A stretch of 64,000 nt of DNA from Oscarella lobularis. Its lineage: Eukaryota; Porifera; Homoscleromorpha; Homosclerophorida; Oscarellidae. Position 1 is the stretch's first letter; each line of letters opens with the position of its first letter. Both the position numbers and the translations under genes were made by a program. Where the stretch lies: positions 868,001-932,000 of the forward strand of contig NC_089188.1 of NCBI RefSeq assembly GCF_947507565.1, written 5' to 3'. Shown piece by piece: positions 11,264-21,252 of the stretch. A model generated the notes under the pieces. It was not told where the DNA came from, searched no databases, and saw nothing but the letters and a program-made list of their open reading frames with translations.

Positions 11264-11485
11264 CTTGACGCACGTGGCGACCCGGATAAGATAAAACCTG
11301 ATAAAACCATAGATACTAGAAGAGAAGCGGAATGTATCTATGATAAAACCAACCATTCTCTCTTCTATCTACAGTATGATAAAACCCCCGCGAAAGATAA
11401 TGGTGCCGTGTTGCGGATTATTGATAATGGTACTGTACGTTTGAAAAACCATCACAGCTAACATCAATGAGTAGCTTTTTCAGAG

Positions 11486-14400
11486 TTACTTCATTTGCAT
11501 GTAAAGACTTGTTGAAGAAGTAGTGGCAGCGGCAGTGGCAGCAGCCCGGGTCTTTGGCACGGCATAGTGAGAACCCGGAACTTTGTTGAGAGGCGGTTTT
11601 TTGTAGATATTTTCTTCAATTGTAGCATAGACGACGTCTTCGGTCTTTTTGGGATAGTCGCTTGACGGGCTAGGTGATCTGAACGCCTCATTCCTAAAAG
11701 TGACAGCGTGAGTTGCCGGCGACGACGGTGCGCCGCTAATGTTGCTTCCAGCAGACCGCCGCTGCTTCCTCGCGAATAGAATTGCGATGAGTACAATGCA
11801 TATTAGAACAACGACGCCCATAATAGAAAACCCAACGTAAAGCCATATGTTTGGGCCACCCGGTTCTGTGAAAAGAATGCTGCACTGAAACTCTAAATCT
11901 GCCTTTCTCGCATCTACCTGTATCGTCGTTTCCACGAAATTGATCTCTTTTTTCAGAAGGGATTTCAGGCCTGCGTTTTTCTGTGACAAGTGTTGGCTGT
12001 TGGTTCTCGGCAGGTTCCGTTATTTGATCGCGTATTTGGTCATAAACTGACGGCGTATTTACGGCCTCTGTCATTTTCCAAGCCTGAATAAAAATACTCG
12101 CTGATTTCACGCATTGCGAATTTGGTGGAAAACAAAACAAACCCGACGTGTCGTCGCCATCATAGATTTCACAATAAACCTGCTAGCAGTATTCGGTGAC
12201 TGCGTTGATGAAGTAAACGTCGTAACCGCTGGAGTCGTCACTTTCGGAGTAGTTGGAATAGCAGTAGAAAGAGTAGTTGGATTGGTAGTAGTAGGAGTAG
12301 TTGGATTAACCGTAGTAGGAATATCTAAAGGCCACAAAATTTCAACACCTGTACGCTACTAAGTACGTTGATTACCTGCCACAATCAGAAGGGCGCTAGA
12401 AGAAGTGCGAGTGCCATACCTATTCGTTGCCCAGCAGGAATACAATCCGCCGTCTAATTTTGTAGCTGCTGGAATCGTCCACGAAGTGCGAATGTCCGCC
12501 GAGCTGCTTCCGTATTGAGTGCGCATCGTTATGCCATTTTTCTTCCACCCAAACGAACTGATAGCTATTCCCGTTGTCACAAGCCCACCTACCGTGCAAT
12601 TCAAAGTAACGGCGTTGAGTTGATAGACAGTCGTCGACGTAGGGCCAGAGACAATGAGTGGCTTGCAAGCGTCGGACTTTGAAGCGGAGCACGCGCAACG
12701 ACGACCACCAGGAACGGCGACGCAAAATTGTAGGCAGTTGCCATTGGAGACAGAACAAGAATTTCGTTCCAGTCGACGAGCAGTCGTATTGTGAAACACC
12801 AGTCCGCTCGGTTGCTTGAGACGAGGAAACGGTAGAGCGTAAACGCTATGATTGCTGCCGCCGTCAATCGGCATGCGAACGACGTTTTTAGCAATCCAGT
12901 CGGTCCAGTACAAATAGCCGTCGTCGAGCGCCAAATCATACGGATGAATTGGATCAGACGGCTGGGAGAGAAGCGTTCGACCGTTTCCGTTAAAATCGCA
13001 TTTTTCCACCTAAAACAGCACCGTTAAAAATTAGAACTACATCCATCGATTTTCCTACTTCTTACTCTGTCAAGTTTCGCGTCGACCCAGTAAAGAGTTT
13101 GAGTCCTGGTATCAAGAGTGACACCGTTCGGCCATCCGAGATTACCGGTCACTATCGTTTTCCGATTCGTTCCATCCATCCACGCCTTCTCAATTTTCGG
13201 AATCGTTCCCCAGTCTGTCCAAAACATCCATCTACAGAAACGTGAAATAAAGGAGGTCAACAAGGACTGCAATGGTCACCCTTCTTCCAGTGCTAGAGAA
13301 ATTCCTCTTGGCTGGTCTAAGCCGGAGGCTATCACGACTACGTGGCCACTGCCGTCAAGGCGAGCCATTCCGATACGATCGAGACCCGAGTCGGTGTAGA
13401 ACAGGTTTCGGCTGATCCAATCTACAGCGATGCCGTCGGGAATTGAGAGATGACTGACGATGGTTGTCCTAGAGCCAGACTTAGACGAAATGCGTTCGAC
13501 AGAATCTAAGGAAACGTCAGTGTAGTAGATGTCGTCCGTCAGGGAATCGTAATCGACTGCTATAGCTCTAGTTAGCCCTGTGCGTGGTTTGGCTGCATTG
13601 TCCAACGAGTCAATAGCCAAGCCTCGGACTGAGTCAATGTCTCCAACCAGTAGATAATTGTCAGGACCTGGAAATCATTATGAGCATCTATACCAGGTAC
13701 GTGACTGCTAGGGTGGTGGTGTACATACTTTTACAAGTTCGGTTATCGTTTTGTAGTTCTCCGTAGCTGCACGCACATGCAAAGGACATTGAAGGTTCGG
13801 GTAAACAGAGCTGGTCGCATTTTCCTCCTCCCGAACAACCATTCGCCCCTTTAGAACACGGAAGGTAATCTAATCAATTAGATGCGCAAATCATTTAGTC
13901 AATTACCTCCTTTGAGAGCATTCCTGTAGACTGTCACGCCAAAGGGCGCGGCCGTAAACGTTGCGAAAGAAACAAAACTGCCTCCACTCTTAGGCGTTTT
14001 ATAGATAGCTCTTCTGGACCAGTCGGTCCAGAACAGATTGGACCCATCCAGAGTTATACCATACGGATGATAGCCAAGTATAGAAGAGATGACTTTGCGA
14101 CCCGATCCGTCAAAATTAGAAGACTCAATCTGAGAAGAAACACTCAAAAGAAGCAGCATAATATTGCGTGCACGCTATAGTCACCTTGTCATAAGAAGCG
14201 TCAATCCAATAGATCCGTTTACCGGCGATATCCAAACAGAGGCCGTTTGGCCAGCGGAGATTCCCGCTAATAATCGTTGAACGACCTCGCCCGCTCATGT
14301 ACGCTCGTTCGATTTTGGCCGTCGCTCCCCAATCCGTCCAATACATGTACCCGGCTGCTGGATCGACCGCAATGGCTCGCGGCTCGTCCAGCGCCGAGTT

Positions 14401-14856
14401 GATAAGAGTGCGGGGAAAACTTCCGTCTACTCCCACCACTCCGATGACGTCCAGGCCAGTGTCGGTGAAGAAGACGTTTTGTCCTATCCAGTCGATGGCA
14501 AGTCCGTCGGGAACGGAGAGGCCTTTTAAAAGGATCTGCTTATTTGTTCCGTTTTTGTTTATGACGGATATCGTATCGTCGATCACGTCGGACCAGACCA
14601 GCTGCTCTGTTTCGGCCAAAAAGTCGACGGCTACGGCGCGCGACAATCCCCCGATGGCTGTTATAACGTCGGCGGAGCCGCTAGTCAGAGAGATTCCTCG
14701 AAGTTGATTGGTTTCAGATAGAAGCAGGAAATCGGTCGAAGCTAAAGAACGACGGAGAAACGTTCTTAGCGTTGGGACAAGGAAAATTCAAAAACGTCTA
14801 CCTCCATGGGAATTGAGAAAGAAAGACTGGAACAATAGGACGAGAAGCGCAAGCAT
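11486..14856 (-). CDS. Type I receptor: two YWTD propellers, EGF, Ig, Thr-rich stalk, TM and ITIM tail (copy A)
   Basis: Ten exons: 14856-14802, 14741-14185, 14129-13907, 13869-13729, 13667-13280, 13231-13066, 13009-12376, 12324 to about 12158, about 12084-11932, about 11878-11486. The start gives a signal peptide ([14 protein letters not shown]). Propeller 1 has LVWSD, VFFTD, MYWTDW, IYWID and LFWTDW; an EGF follows ([11 protein letters not shown]). Propeller 2 has IYYTD, LFYTD, MFWTDW, LYWVD and LYWTDW, then EGF ([12 protein letters not shown]). This is the first half of an LRP5/6-type ectodomain without LDLa repeats. Next come an Ig domain ([16 protein letters not shown]), a Thr/Pro stalk, a membrane span ([14 protein letters not shown]) with an RKQRR stop, and a tail of about 95 residues containing VVYATI (a consensus ITIM), NIYKKP and HYAVP. 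I know of no described protein with this order. Ligand unknown. Exons 8 and 9 are joined in phase 0 by inference. Confidence 0.85.
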
Positions 14857-15633
14857 CACGAAGGGCTCTGTTGACGTCAAGCGTCACCACAACACGGGCA
14901 CCTGTTGGGGACTAGATCACGTGAGAACTTACGTGAGCGGAAGAATTTTCAATAAGTCTTGCTCAACGAGAAAATACGACAAAATTGATTCACCAACCTG
15001 GCTTGTTCCCCCTTGATGGTACGAACAAAGGACACAGACTACAGGACATAAAAGGTGCGACTAGATAAGAAATACGTTTGCAGTGAGGACTCAACTGGCA
15101 TCACTATGGCTGTGCCGTGGTGTGCGATGCAGCACTTGTCTTTTGATCCGGTCACGTATTTAAGTCCAAGTGGAAGTTGATCATCTATACACGAGAACAT
15201 ACATAGAAATGATATTGAATGTATTCGACGCTCAAGTAATTGCTACGTCGTCTTGACTTGAATTCCGGCATTTCAATGTTATGAAATATTGGGCAGAATC
15301 TCTCGCGTACACAGTAGTCCGGGTTAGATACGTGCTGCACGTGCTCCAATTCCGTGGAGTCAAGGACCTCTTTCTGCTGTTCGGCGGTAACGTCTTCTTT
15401 CGCGTAGCCAGCGTTTTTCCTGACAAAACGAAAAACGACGCTCGACCGCCAAATTGACGACGCTTTCCACTTTCTGAGTAACTATGTCCTCTTTGCAGGT
15501 TCCAACCGTCCAACGCAAAACCAAGCGAGTGAGGTAAGCAGGACTGGCGAGCACTGGTGCAAAGCAGAGAAGCTGGAAATAGCTAGAGGCTAGAGCTCAC
15601 GTGGTTCGGCGTTCCCGGACTTGTTGACTCGCG
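14857..15633. promoter_or_regulatory. Bidirectional promoter region, copy A
   Basis: Separates the divergent start codons of receptor A and enzyme A by 777 bp. Compared with copy B, only the outer edges and a short core (GGGGACTAGATCACGTGA) are shared; most of the middle is unrelated sequence and is about 430 bp longer. No TATA box is obvious. CACGTGA/ATCACGTG E-box-like sites occur in both copies. Confidence 0.5.
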
Positions 15634-17064
15634 ATGGTGCTCTTCTTCATTTTCCTGAGCCTCAGCCTCGTATGGCCGACAATTGTTGCTGACCCATCTC
15701 TCTCAAAGTGTCGATTTGCCAAAGAATTTTCGACGGAAGATCTCGTCACCAGTCCGTCTAAAAGGGAGCAGTTCATTGCTCTTGCCATGGAATACGAAGG
15801 TCGCTTTAATCAGCCTAGCGTTGGCTACAACGGTCCATCTGGACACACGTACGATTCGCATTTGATTGATTATCGAACGGGCGAGCTCCAGACGAGCTTC
15901 AACGCCAATCCACTCGGCGAAATCTACGTCAAAGCCGGCAACGAAAGCGTCAATTCGGAAACCCGAATTATTGACATTCTTACGCGAAAAATTTCAACAT
16001 ACGAAAAATTTCGAGAAACCTATCCGGGATACGGCGGATACATGCCGTGGGTCACAGTCAACGACACGGGAATTCATCCCACACGTGGCTACCAAAATCC
16101 ATATCAGTGTCCGTCACTGGACAACGGCGAACTCATATGGGCTCTCTATCTCACTTATAACGTATTGAATGATCGTGGATATGGAGCCTTGGGTAAACGC
16201 TATAAGAGCCAATTTGACACAATGATAAAGTACGGCAAGATGATGTTCTACGAAGGCAACGGCATCGTCTCCGGCAAAATCATCATAAAAAATGCCTCGG
16301 CAACACCATTTCCGGACAACTACGCTCCCCAGGGGTCGTACAGCCTCGATGATCCCTACGAAGGCGAACTCTTCACCGTCTTCCTCGACCTGTTTGCCAA
16401 CTGGGGATCGAACGAGAGCGATCGCGACGCGATGTGGATAGAGAAACGATCCCAATTGGCGTCGGTCGATTACGAGACGCCTCGCGGACCGATCACCGTT
16501 TAAGAGGGCTGGCACTATTCGTCGCACGAAATGTGGAAATTTTTGGAATTGCCCTACGTCGACGTGCCCCTCGTTCGACGGCTCTTTGAGAATGGTGAAC
16601 GCGTGCGAACGTGGAATTCCGATTTGAAGGGAATTCCCGGGCTCTACGCCGCCGTTCGCGACGTGTCGCGCGACGACGACGTGCGCGGGTATTTCGTGCC
16701 GGGAATATCGGAGGTGGCGCGAGCGAAGTCGACTCGGTTTGACGTCGTGACGCCCTATGGGGCGTTTCCGACGATATTGGCGAATTTGAGTGTTGGGATT
16801 GCTTGGTATCATAATATGCTGCTTGGGCAAAAGATGCAAGGGCCGTACGGGTCGACTGAAGGGGCCAATGTCAATGGGACGGAAATTAGTCCTATTGTTA
16901 GTTGGGATACTAAACAGACGACGATTGTTGCGCTCTTGGGAGGTGCAGGCGCTTCGATTGGGAAGTATCTGAAGAGGGAGTCCGGGGCAAAGTATCAGAG
17001 GTTCTATGATGTTATACAGAGGGAGTATGGGATGAAGTTTCCGGCGACCCGGATAAGCACTTGA
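15634..17064 (+). pseudogene. Endo-beta-1,2-glucanase-like secreted enzyme, broken copy A
   Basis: Nearly identical to the intact copy at 21253-22794 but damaged three ways. A 60-bp in-frame deletion removes the segment that in copy B begins FSAPSKEAIHV. The codon CAA is TAA at 16501-16503, a stop after 289 residues. The 3' end is cut at 17042 by the duplication junction, replacing the last 30 or so residues with PATRIST. The signal peptide (MVLFFIFLSLSLVW) remains. If translated it would be a secreted fragment of the N-terminal half. Low divergence elsewhere implies the damage is recent. Confidence 0.9.
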
Positions 17065-17225
17065 TAAAACCTGATAAAACCAACCATTCTCTCTTCTATC
17101 TGCAGTATGATAAACCCCCGCGAAAGATAATGGTGCCGTGTTGCGGATTATTGATAATGGAGTACATGCATACTGTACGTTTGAAAAACCATCACAGCAA
17201 ACATCAATGAATAGCTTTTTCAGAG

Positions 17226-20200
17226 TTACTTCATTTGCACGTAAAGACTTGTTGAAGAAGTAGTGGCAGCGGCAGTGGCAGCAGCCCGGGTCTTTGGCAC
17301 GGCATAGTGAGAACCCGGAACTTTGTTGAGAGGCGGTTTTTTGTAGATACTTTCTTCAATTGTGGCATAGACGACGTCTTCGGTCTTTTGGGGATAGTCG
17401 CTTGACGGGCTAGGTGATCTGAACGCCTCATTTCTAAAAGTGACAGCGTGAGTGGCCGGCGACGACGGTGCGCCGCTAATGTTGCTTCCAGCAGACCGCC
17501 GCTGCTTCCTCGCAAATAGAATTGCGATGAGTACAATGCATGCCAGAACAATGACGCCCATAATAGAAAACCCAACGTAAAGCCACGTGTCTGTGCCACC
17601 CGATTCTGTGAAAAAAGTGTTGCACTGAAACTTCTACATTCGCCTTTCTTACATCTACCTGTATCACCTCTATTTTTGGTCGAGACTTCAGGGCTGCGCT
17701 TTTCCGTGACAATCGTTGGCTGTTGGTTCTCGGCAGGTTCCGTTATTTGGTCACGTATTTGGTCATGAACTGACGGTGTATTTGAATAGAATACTGCCTC
17801 TGTCGTTTTCCAAGCCTGAATAAAAACACGCTAGCTGATTACACGCATTGCGAAGTTGGTAGAAAATAAAACAAACCCGACGTGTCGACGTCGCCATCAT
17901 AGATTTCACAATGAACGTGCTAGCAGTATTCGGTGACTGCGTTGATGAAGTAAACGTCGTAACCGCTGGGGTCGTTACTTTCGGAGTAGTCGGAATAGCA
18001 GTAGAAGGAGTAGTTGGATTGGCAGTAGTAGGAGTAGTTGGATTGGCAGTAGTAGGAGTAGTCGGAATAGCAGTAGAAGGAGTAGTTGGATTGGCAGTAG
18101 TAGGAGTAGTTGGATTGGCAGTAGTAGGAGTAGTCGGGATAGCCGTAGAAGGAGTAGTTGGATTGGTAGTAGTAGGAGTAGTTGGATTGGTAGTAGTAGG
18201 AGTAGTTGGATTGGCAGTAGTAGGAGTAGTCGTAATAGCAGTAGAAGGAGTAGTTGGATTGACAGTAGTAGGAGTAGTTGGATTGACAGTAGTAGGAGTA
18301 GTTGGATTGGCAGTCGAAGGAGTAGTCGGATTGGCAGTAGTCGGGGTAGTTGGATTAACCGTAGTAGGAATATCTAAAGGCCACAAAATTTCAACACCTG
18401 TACGCTACTAAGTACGTTGATTACCTGCCACGATGAGAAGAGCGCTAGAAGAAGTGCGAGTGCCATACTTATTTGCTGCCCAGCACGAATACAATCCACC
18501 GTCTGATTTCGTAGCTGTTGGAATAGTCCACGAAGTGCGAATGTCCGCCGAACTGCTTCCGTATTGAGTGCGCATCGTTATGCCATTCTTCTTCCATCCA
18601 AACGAACTGATAGCTATTCCCGTTGTCACCACCCCACCTACCGTGCAATTCAAAGTAACGGCGCTGAGTTGATAGACAGTCGTCGACGTTGGTCCAGAGA
18701 CAATGAGTGGCTTGCAAGCGTCGGACTTTGAAGCGGAGCACGCGCAACGACGACCACCAGGAACGGCGACGCAAAATTGCAGGCAGTTGCCATTGGAGAC
18801 AGAGCAAGAATTTCGTTCCAGTCGACGAGCAGTCGTATTGTGAAACACCAGTCCGCTCGGTTGCTTGAGACGAGGAAACGGTAGAGCGTAAACGCTATGA
18901 TTGCTGCCGCCGTCAATCGGCATGCGAACGACGTTTTTAGCAATCCAGTCGGTCCAGTACAAATAGCCGTCGTCGAGCGCCAAATCATACGGATGAATTG
19001 GATCAGACGGCTGGGAGAGAAGCGTTCGACCGTTTCCGTTAAAATCGCATTTTTCCACCTAAAACAGCACGTTAAAAATTAGAACTACATTAATCGATTT
19101 TCCTACTTCTTACTCTGTCAAGTTTCGCGTCGACCCAGTAAAGAGTTTGAGTCCTGGTATCAAGAGTGACACCGTTCGGCCATCCGAGATTACCGGTCAC
19201 TATCGTTTTCCGATTCGTTCCATCCATCCACGCCTTCTCAATTTTCGGAATCGTTCCCCAGTCTGTCCAAAACATCCATCTACAGAAACGTGAAATAAAG
19301 GAGGTCAACAAGGACTGCAATGGTCACCCTTCTTCCAGTGCTAGAGCAATTCCTCTTGGCTGGTCTAAGCCGGAGGCTATCACGACTACGTGGCCACTGC
19401 CGTCAAGGCGAGCCATTCCGATACGATCGAGACCCGAGTCGGTGTAGAACAGGTTTCGGCTGATCCAATCTACAGCGATGCCGTCGGGAATTGAGAGATG
19501 ACTGACGATGGTTGTCCTAGAGCCAGACTTAGACGAAATGCGTTCGATAGAATCTAAGGAAACGTCAGTGTAGTAGATGTCGTCAGTCAGGGAATCGTAA
19601 TCGACTGCTATAGCTCTAGTTAGCCCTGTGCGTGGTTTGGCTGCATTGTCCAACGAGTCAATAGCCAAGCCTCGGACTGAGTCAATGTCTCCAACCAGTA
19701 GATAACTGTCAGGACCTGGAAATCATTATGAGCATCTATACCAGGTACGTGACTGCTAGGGTGGTGGTGTACATACTTTTACAAGTTCGGTTATCGTTTT
19801 GTAGTTCTCCGTAGCTGCACGCACATGCAAAGGACATTGAAGGTTCGGGTAAACAGAGCTGGTCGCATTTTCCTCCTCCCGAACAACCATTCGCCCCTTT
19901 AGAACACGGAAGGTAATCTAATCAATTAGATGCGCAAATCATTTAGTCAATTACCTCCTTTGAGAGCATTCCTGTAGACGGTCACGCCAAAGGGGGCAGC
20001 CGTAAACGTTGCGAAAGAAACAAAACTGCCTCCACTCTTAGGCGTTTTATAGATAGCTCTTCTGGACCAGTCGGTCCAGAACAGATTGGACCCATCCAGA
20101 GTTATACCATACGGATGATAGCCAAGTATAGAAGAGATGACTTTGCGACCCGATCCGTCAAAATTAGAAGACTCAATCTGAGAAGAAACACTCAAAAGAA

Positions 20201-20904
20201 GCAGCATAATATTGCGTGCACGCTATAGTCACCTTGTCATAAGAAGCGTCAATCCAATAGATCCGTTTACCGGCGATATCCAAACAGAGGCCGTTTGGCC
20301 AGCGGAGATTCCCGCTAATAATCGTTGAACGACCTCGCCCGCTCATGTACGCTCGTTCGATTTTGGCCGTCGCTCCCCAATCCGTCCAATACATGTACCC
20401 GGCTGCTGGATCGACCGCAATGGCTCGCGGCTCGTCCAGCGCCGAGTTGATAAGAGTGCGGGGAAAACTTCCGTCTACTCCCACCACTCCGATGACGTCC
20501 AGGCCAGTGTCGGTGAAGAAGACGTTTTGTCCTATCCAGTCGACGGCAAGTCCGTCGGGAACGGAGAGGCCTTTTAAAAGGATCTGCTTATTTGTTCCGT
20601 TTTTGTTTATGACGGATATCGTATCGTCGATCACGTCGGACCAGACCAGCTGCTCTGTTTCGGCCAAAAAGTCGACGGCTACGGCGCGCGACAATCCCCC
20701 GATGGCTGTTATAACGTCGGCGGAGCCGCTAGTCAGAGAGATTCCTCGAAGTTGATTGGTTTCAGATAGAAGCAGGAAATCGGTCGAAGCTAAAGAACGA
20801 CGGAGAAACGTTCTTAGCGTTGGGACAAGGAAAATTCAAAAACGTCTACCTCCATGGGAATTGAGAAAGAAAGACTGGAACAATAGGACGAGAAGCGCAG
20901 GCAT
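17226..20904 (-). CDS. Type I receptor: YWTD propellers, EGF, Ig, long Thr-rich stalk, TM, ITIM tail (copy B)
   Basis: Same ten-exon gene as 11486-14856, shifted by 6048 bp over most of its length. Signal peptide [13 protein letters not shown]. Every module is retained, including VVYATI (ITIM consensus), SIYKKP and HYAVP in the tail and the RKQRR stop-transfer. The main difference is the stalk exon: about 17 eight-residue Thr/Pro units against 4 in copy A, adding about 104 residues. The stalk-to-membrane exon ([16 protein letters not shown]) differs by several substitutions, including charge changes, and lacks some residues of copy A. The tail is almost unchanged, which suggests selection on signalling. 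Head to head with the intact enzyme gene. Confidence 0.85.
17987..18363. repeat. 24-bp VNTR in receptor B stalk exon
   Basis: About 16-17 units of a 24-bp repeat (minus strand: NPTTPTTA and variants). Units group into a 72-bp higher-order pattern ([24 protein letters not shown]). Copy A has only about 4 units at 12240-12324. The 13-unit gain equals the 312-bp size difference between the two receptor genes, and the frame is kept. Confidence 0.95.
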
Positions 20905-21252
20905 CACGAAGGGCTCTGTTTGCCTTTAGAGCCACAACTATTCCTTTGGGGACTAGATCACGTGAACTACAAAATTAACATCGCTTAGCAACTCCAATCG
21001 GACCCCTCCAATCTAGCTCTTGGCATCCGGAAACATCGTCTCGGATTGGACGGTTGGAATGTGCAAAGAAGACAAAACCATTCTGGAAAGCGTCGTCAAG
21101 CAAATTGCAGCCTCTCTCTAGTCCAACGCGAAGCCAGGTAAGCACTCTCCATGCTGGTTAGTGCACGGGAATCTCGGGAAACCGTCGAGGGGAGCTCCAT
21201 AAGGCCTCCAGTGATCACGTGCTAGGTGTTCCCGGACTTGTTGACTCGCGCA
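20905..21252. promoter_or_regulatory. Bidirectional promoter region, copy B
   Basis: 348 bp between the divergent starts of receptor B and enzyme B. Shares GGGGACTAGATCACGTGA with copy A near 20957, then diverges until about 21225, where CGTG...GTGTTCCCGGACTTGTTGACTCGCG resumes similarity just before the enzyme ATG. The two copies therefore probably differ in expression. Confidence 0.5.

Larger units (their letters stand above)
11276..17042. repeat. Tandem segmental duplication, unit A
   Basis: This block and 17043-22706 are direct copies, exons and introns alike. Both begin with GCGACCCGGATAAG and both contain the receptor gene followed by the glucanase-like gene. The offset is about 5740 at the left, 6048 through the receptor gene, and 5664 in the enzyme gene; the changes come from a 24-bp repeat expansion in B and from a replaced promoter region. 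Unit A ends inside the enzyme gene at ATGAAGTTTCCG, where unit B starts. The left edge lies 13 bp upstream of the ZYG11-like start codon. Confidence 0.95.

Noticed and set aside
17911-18411. 166-residue plus-strand ORF rich in [11 protein letters not shown]
   Set aside because: Exact antisense of the Thr/Pro VNTR exon of receptor B; the frame is open only because the 24-bp repeat has no stops.
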